In this document: positions 33,834 through 36,371 of the stretch, one piece after another | Layout: the number at the start of each line of letters is the position of its first letter | Numbering within the stretch: the stretch's first letter is position 1 | Origin: Chloroflexota bacterium | GTDB lineage: Bacteria > Chloroflexota > Dormibacteria > CF-121 | Direction of reading: 5' to 3' | Length of the DNA: 36,371 nucleotides | Assembly: GCA_005880395.1 (NCBI GenBank) | Contig: VBHQ01000047.1 | Span: 1 to 36,371, forward strand | Notes under the pieces: generated by a model | Told to the model about the DNA's origin: nothing | Database searches by the model: none | Seen by the model: only the letters and a program-made list of their open reading frames with translations | Program-made: the position numbers and the translations under genes

Positions 33834-35714
33834 CTAGCGGCTGGCGGCCGCCGTCTGGGTCGAGGGGCTCGGCGCGGCGCCGGACGCGGTGGTGAAGTGC
33901 CAGACTTTGTGCCCGGCAACACCGTTCAGCGTGTAGGTCAGGTCACAGCTGTAGGTCGTTCCAGGCTGGAGCGGCAGGTTGGCCAGGTAGACGAACGAGT
34001 TCTCGGTTTCACTGCTCGGTTGCAGGGTCACGCCGGGCAGCTCCTTGCCCGAAGCATCGAGAAAATGGAAGGCCTGGATCGTCACCCGCGCATTGCGATC
34101 AAAGGTCGCCGTCACCGGGTAGCCCGTCGGGTAGCTGATCGAGGAACCGGCCTTGCTCACCGGATCCGGAATCTCGTTCCCATTGAACGCGGCCGGCACG
34201 TTGACCTGATTCGCGGCCGGGTAGAGGATCACTCGACCGGTGGTCGTCTCGCTGTAGGACATATCCATCACCTGGACCGTCAACGGACCCAGGTATGCGT
34301 CCCCGTAACCCAGCTCGAGCAGATCGGCGCGGAGAATGGGAATCCGGTGGTACACGGAGTCGATCCAATCGCTGACCGCGCCGGCCGGATCCGACCGGTG
34401 CGTGATGACTTCGGCCATTGATCGCTGCGGGTAGCCGAAATGCTGCGCTCGGGCCAGCACGTTGTCGCCTGTATAGCCCAGGCCGCTCGAGTCTTCCTGG
34501 TGAATGCCGAGATCGCGAATCTTTGGCGATGCGCCGTTGAAGAACGTATAGAAGGCGTGCGCCAGCGCGGACTGCTCGATGACACTGGACGTTGCCACCG
34601 GTCCGAGACCGGCGAGCTTGCGGTAGCGATTGACGGCCGCCAGCGCCGCCGTCTGCCGGTCGAGCGCCGCCTTGTTCAGATCGACGTACGTGGCGGCCGG
34701 TCCTGGACCGGGGCCAGGCGCGACGGTTGACTTCGCGGCCTGCTCCGCCGCCGCCTGGTCCTTGAGTAGATACCGCAGGACCGCCACCAGGTAGGCGCCG
34801 GCTTCCTGGTCGGTCGGTTGCGCGGCGACGGCGGCGCGCTCGTCATTGCTCGCCGTCGTCGTGTCCTGATCGAGCGCAACCGCGAGGTCGCCGAGGATTT
34901 TCAAGTCAAACGCGCTGCGCGGCTGCAGTTTGAGCGCGGCCTGGTAGGCGGTCTTTGCCACGCCGTAGTCCTGGGCGAAGATCGCGACCTCGCCGAGCTG
35001 CTCCCGTAGGCCGGCGTCATCCGGCGAGAGCGTCGCCGCCCGCTGCAGGTACTGGGTGGCGCCCAGCAGGTCTTGCCGTCCGATCGAGAAGCGGGCCAGC
35101 TCCAGCAAGCGCTCCACCCAGCTCGGCTGGGCGCCGGCGGCCAACTTCAGATAGTTCAGCGCCTGCGTGTAGTCCTTGCGATCGCGGTAGTAGTTGGACC
35201 AGTTGCGGTCGATCTCGGCCTTTTCATAGGCGGAGCCTTTTTTCGCCAGGGCTGCCCCTTTGTTGAGCTGGGCCTGCGCGTCCGGATAGCGCCCCACGTC
35301 GGCCAGCGCCTCGCCGTAGAAGGCGCGGGCGAGCACCGAGTTGGGTGACAGCTTGACCGCCGTGGCTCCGTCCGAGGCCGCCGTCTGGACATTGTTATTC
35401 CAGTCCTCGATCCGCGTGGCGACGGTCATGACGAAGCCATCGCTGGGAGCGAGTTGCTGCGCCTTGTGCGCCTCATCGAGCGCCTGCGTTTGTTTGGTCT
35501 CGTAATTGAGGACCAGCGCGTAGGTGGCGTGATCGCGCGCGTCCTGCGGATGCGCCTTGATCAGATCCTGGAGCTGTCCAACCGCCGCCGAGTACCTGTT
35601 CTGGAACATCAGGTCCAGCGCTGATTGCGCGGTCGGCCCGGGTGGCTTGGGGGCGACGGAATCGCAGGCAGACAGCAGGACTGCCAGCAGAATGACCGCG
35701 CCCCGCCGCCTCAC
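33834..35714 (-). CDS. Lipoprotein with TPR repeats and CAP/SCP-like domain
   Basis: Lipobox LLSACDS; TPR-like repeats; AALAAVNRYRKLAGLGPVATSSVIEQSALAHAFYTFFNG...GENV-like GDNVLA...WIDSVYHRIPIL. Confidence 0.85.
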   Translation of the reverse strand: MRRRGAVILLAVLLSACDSVAPKPPGPTAQSALDLMFQNRYSAAVGQLQDLIKAHPQDARDHATYALVLNYETKQTQALDEAHKAQQLAPSDGFVMTVATRIEDWNNNVQTAASDGATAVKLSPNSVLARAFYGEALADVGRYPDAQAQLNKGAALAKKGSAYEKAEIDRNWSNYYRDRKDYTQALNYLKLAAGAQPSWVERLLELARFSIGRQDLLGATQYLQRAATLSPDDAGLREQLGEVAIFAQDYGVAKTAYQAALKLQPRSAFDLKILGDLAVALDQDTTTASNDERAAVAAQPTDQEAGAYLVAVLRYLLKDQAAAEQAAKSTVAPGPGPGPAATYVDLNKAALDRQTAALAAVNRYRKLAGLGPVATSSVIEQSALAHAFYTFFNGASPKIRDLGIHQEDSSGLGYTGDNVLARAQHFGYPQRSMAEVITHRSDPAGAVSDWIDSVYHRIPILRADLLELGYGDAYLGPLTVQVMDMSYSETTTGRVILYPAANQVNVPAAFNGNEIPDPVSKAGSSISYPTGYPVTATFDRNARVTIQAFHFLDASGKELPGVTLQPSSETENSFVYLANLPLQPGTTYSCDLTYTLNGVAGHKVWHFTTASGAAPSPSTQTAAASR

Positions 35715-35852
35715 TCCCGTCAGTCTATCGATCGCTTTTTAAGAACTCATGAGCGCTGATTTGCCTCGTCCGGCACGGTCGGCCGTGCCCGTCACCAACT
35801 TGTCACCACGTCGTATCTTCGAGCCCAAGCAGCGTCGAATATCCTCCGGCGC

Positions 35853-36371
35853 ATGACCGAGAGGGCTCGCAAGCTGGACGCGAGCCGCCTCAAGGTCCTA
35901 CCGGGCGGCAGCCCAACCCCGGCGCCCTCGTACCGGCTGCTGACGCAGGTCAGCGTTGCGCTGAGCACCTCGCTCGACTTGGACCGCACCCTGAAGCAGA
36001 TCCTGGAGCGGCTCAATGCCCTCGTCGCCTTCGACGCCGCAACGATCTTTCTTCTGAACGATGAGCGAACGGAGCTGCACGTCAAGGCCGCGCTCGGCGT
36101 CCCGGTTGCCCTCACGGAAGTCAAGAGCTTCAAGGTTGGGGAAGGCGTGGTCGGCTGGGTCGTGCGCCAGGGGACGACGGCGTTGATCCAGGATTCAGGT
36201 AAAGACTCTCGATATAAGCCGACGGGTCCGCCGCGCCGTGCCAAGACGGTGCTGGCGGCGCCGCTGCGCGCCCAGGACACTCTGCTCGGCGCGCTGGTCC
36301 TCGTCCGCGCCGCCAAAGAGCCGTTTGGCCCGGAGCACCAACGACTCGTCGAAGCGATCGCCAGCCAGGCG
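35853..36371 (+). CDS. GAF-domain protein (truncated at window edge)
   Basis: MTERARKLDASRLKVLPGGSPTPAPSYRLLTQVSVALSTSLDLDRTLKQILERLNALVAFDAATIFLLNDERTELHVKAALG...GEGVVGWVVRQGTTALIQDSGKDSRYK; open to window end, not in ORF track. Confidence 0.9.
   Translation, partial: MTERARKLDASRLKVLPGGSPTPAPSYRLLTQVSVALSTSLDLDRTLKQILERLNALVAFDAATIFLLNDERTELHVKAALGVPVALTEVKSFKVGEGVVGWVVRQGTTALIQDSGKDSRYKPTGPPRRAKTVLAAPLRAQDTLLGALVLVRAAKEPFGPEHQRLVEAIASQA

Noticed and set aside
1-36371. CRISPR array, prophage, integrase or toxin-antitoxin system
   Set aside because: No regularly spaced repeats, phage structural genes, recombinases or recognisable TA pairs found by reading; short elements could still be missed without computation.

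Overview
High-GC (probably Chloroflexota/'Dormibacterota'-like, inferred from gene content only) chromosomal window with no rRNA, tRNA, CRISPR array or transposase that I can recognise. From left to right it holds: an AAA-type lysine block on the minus strand (homoaconitase-like leuC, homocitrate synthase, T-box leader, lysX) divergent from an arginine operon (argG-like paralog, argH, argR, canonical argG); a C39-like peptidase; a DesRK-like two-component system with a MacB-like ABC exporter; LysR/isocitrate lyase; PspC/LiaF-type membrane proteins; MarR/glyoxalase; an F420-dependent LLM oxidoreductase; a DksA-like zinc-finger protein; an amidohydrolase; ZIP/DtxR; amtB; an MBL lactonase-like enzyme; DUF1501/DUF1800; a selenocysteine formate dehydrogenase operon (fdhA with in-frame UGA and a SECIS-like hairpin, fdhB, nrfD-like fdhC); pxpA; a PHP-like protein that has lost its metal ligands; and a TPR+CAP lipoprotein. 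Most interesting: (i) a complete T-box with a lysine-compatible specifier controlling homocitrate synthase; (ii) a dispersed C-rich/G-rich hairpin/G-quadruplex repeat, always in the same orientation, found inside coding genes (argH, argG, fdhC), at gene ends and inside the T-box leader; (iii) a Sec-FDH with E. coli-like SECIS geometry; (iv) an ArgG-like paralog with an altered substrate site; (v) paired operator sites for ArgR, MarR and DtxR-type regulators. Three minus-strand genes appear to lack internal segments of roughly 100-140 nt, which could be real pseudogenisation or assembly artefacts.
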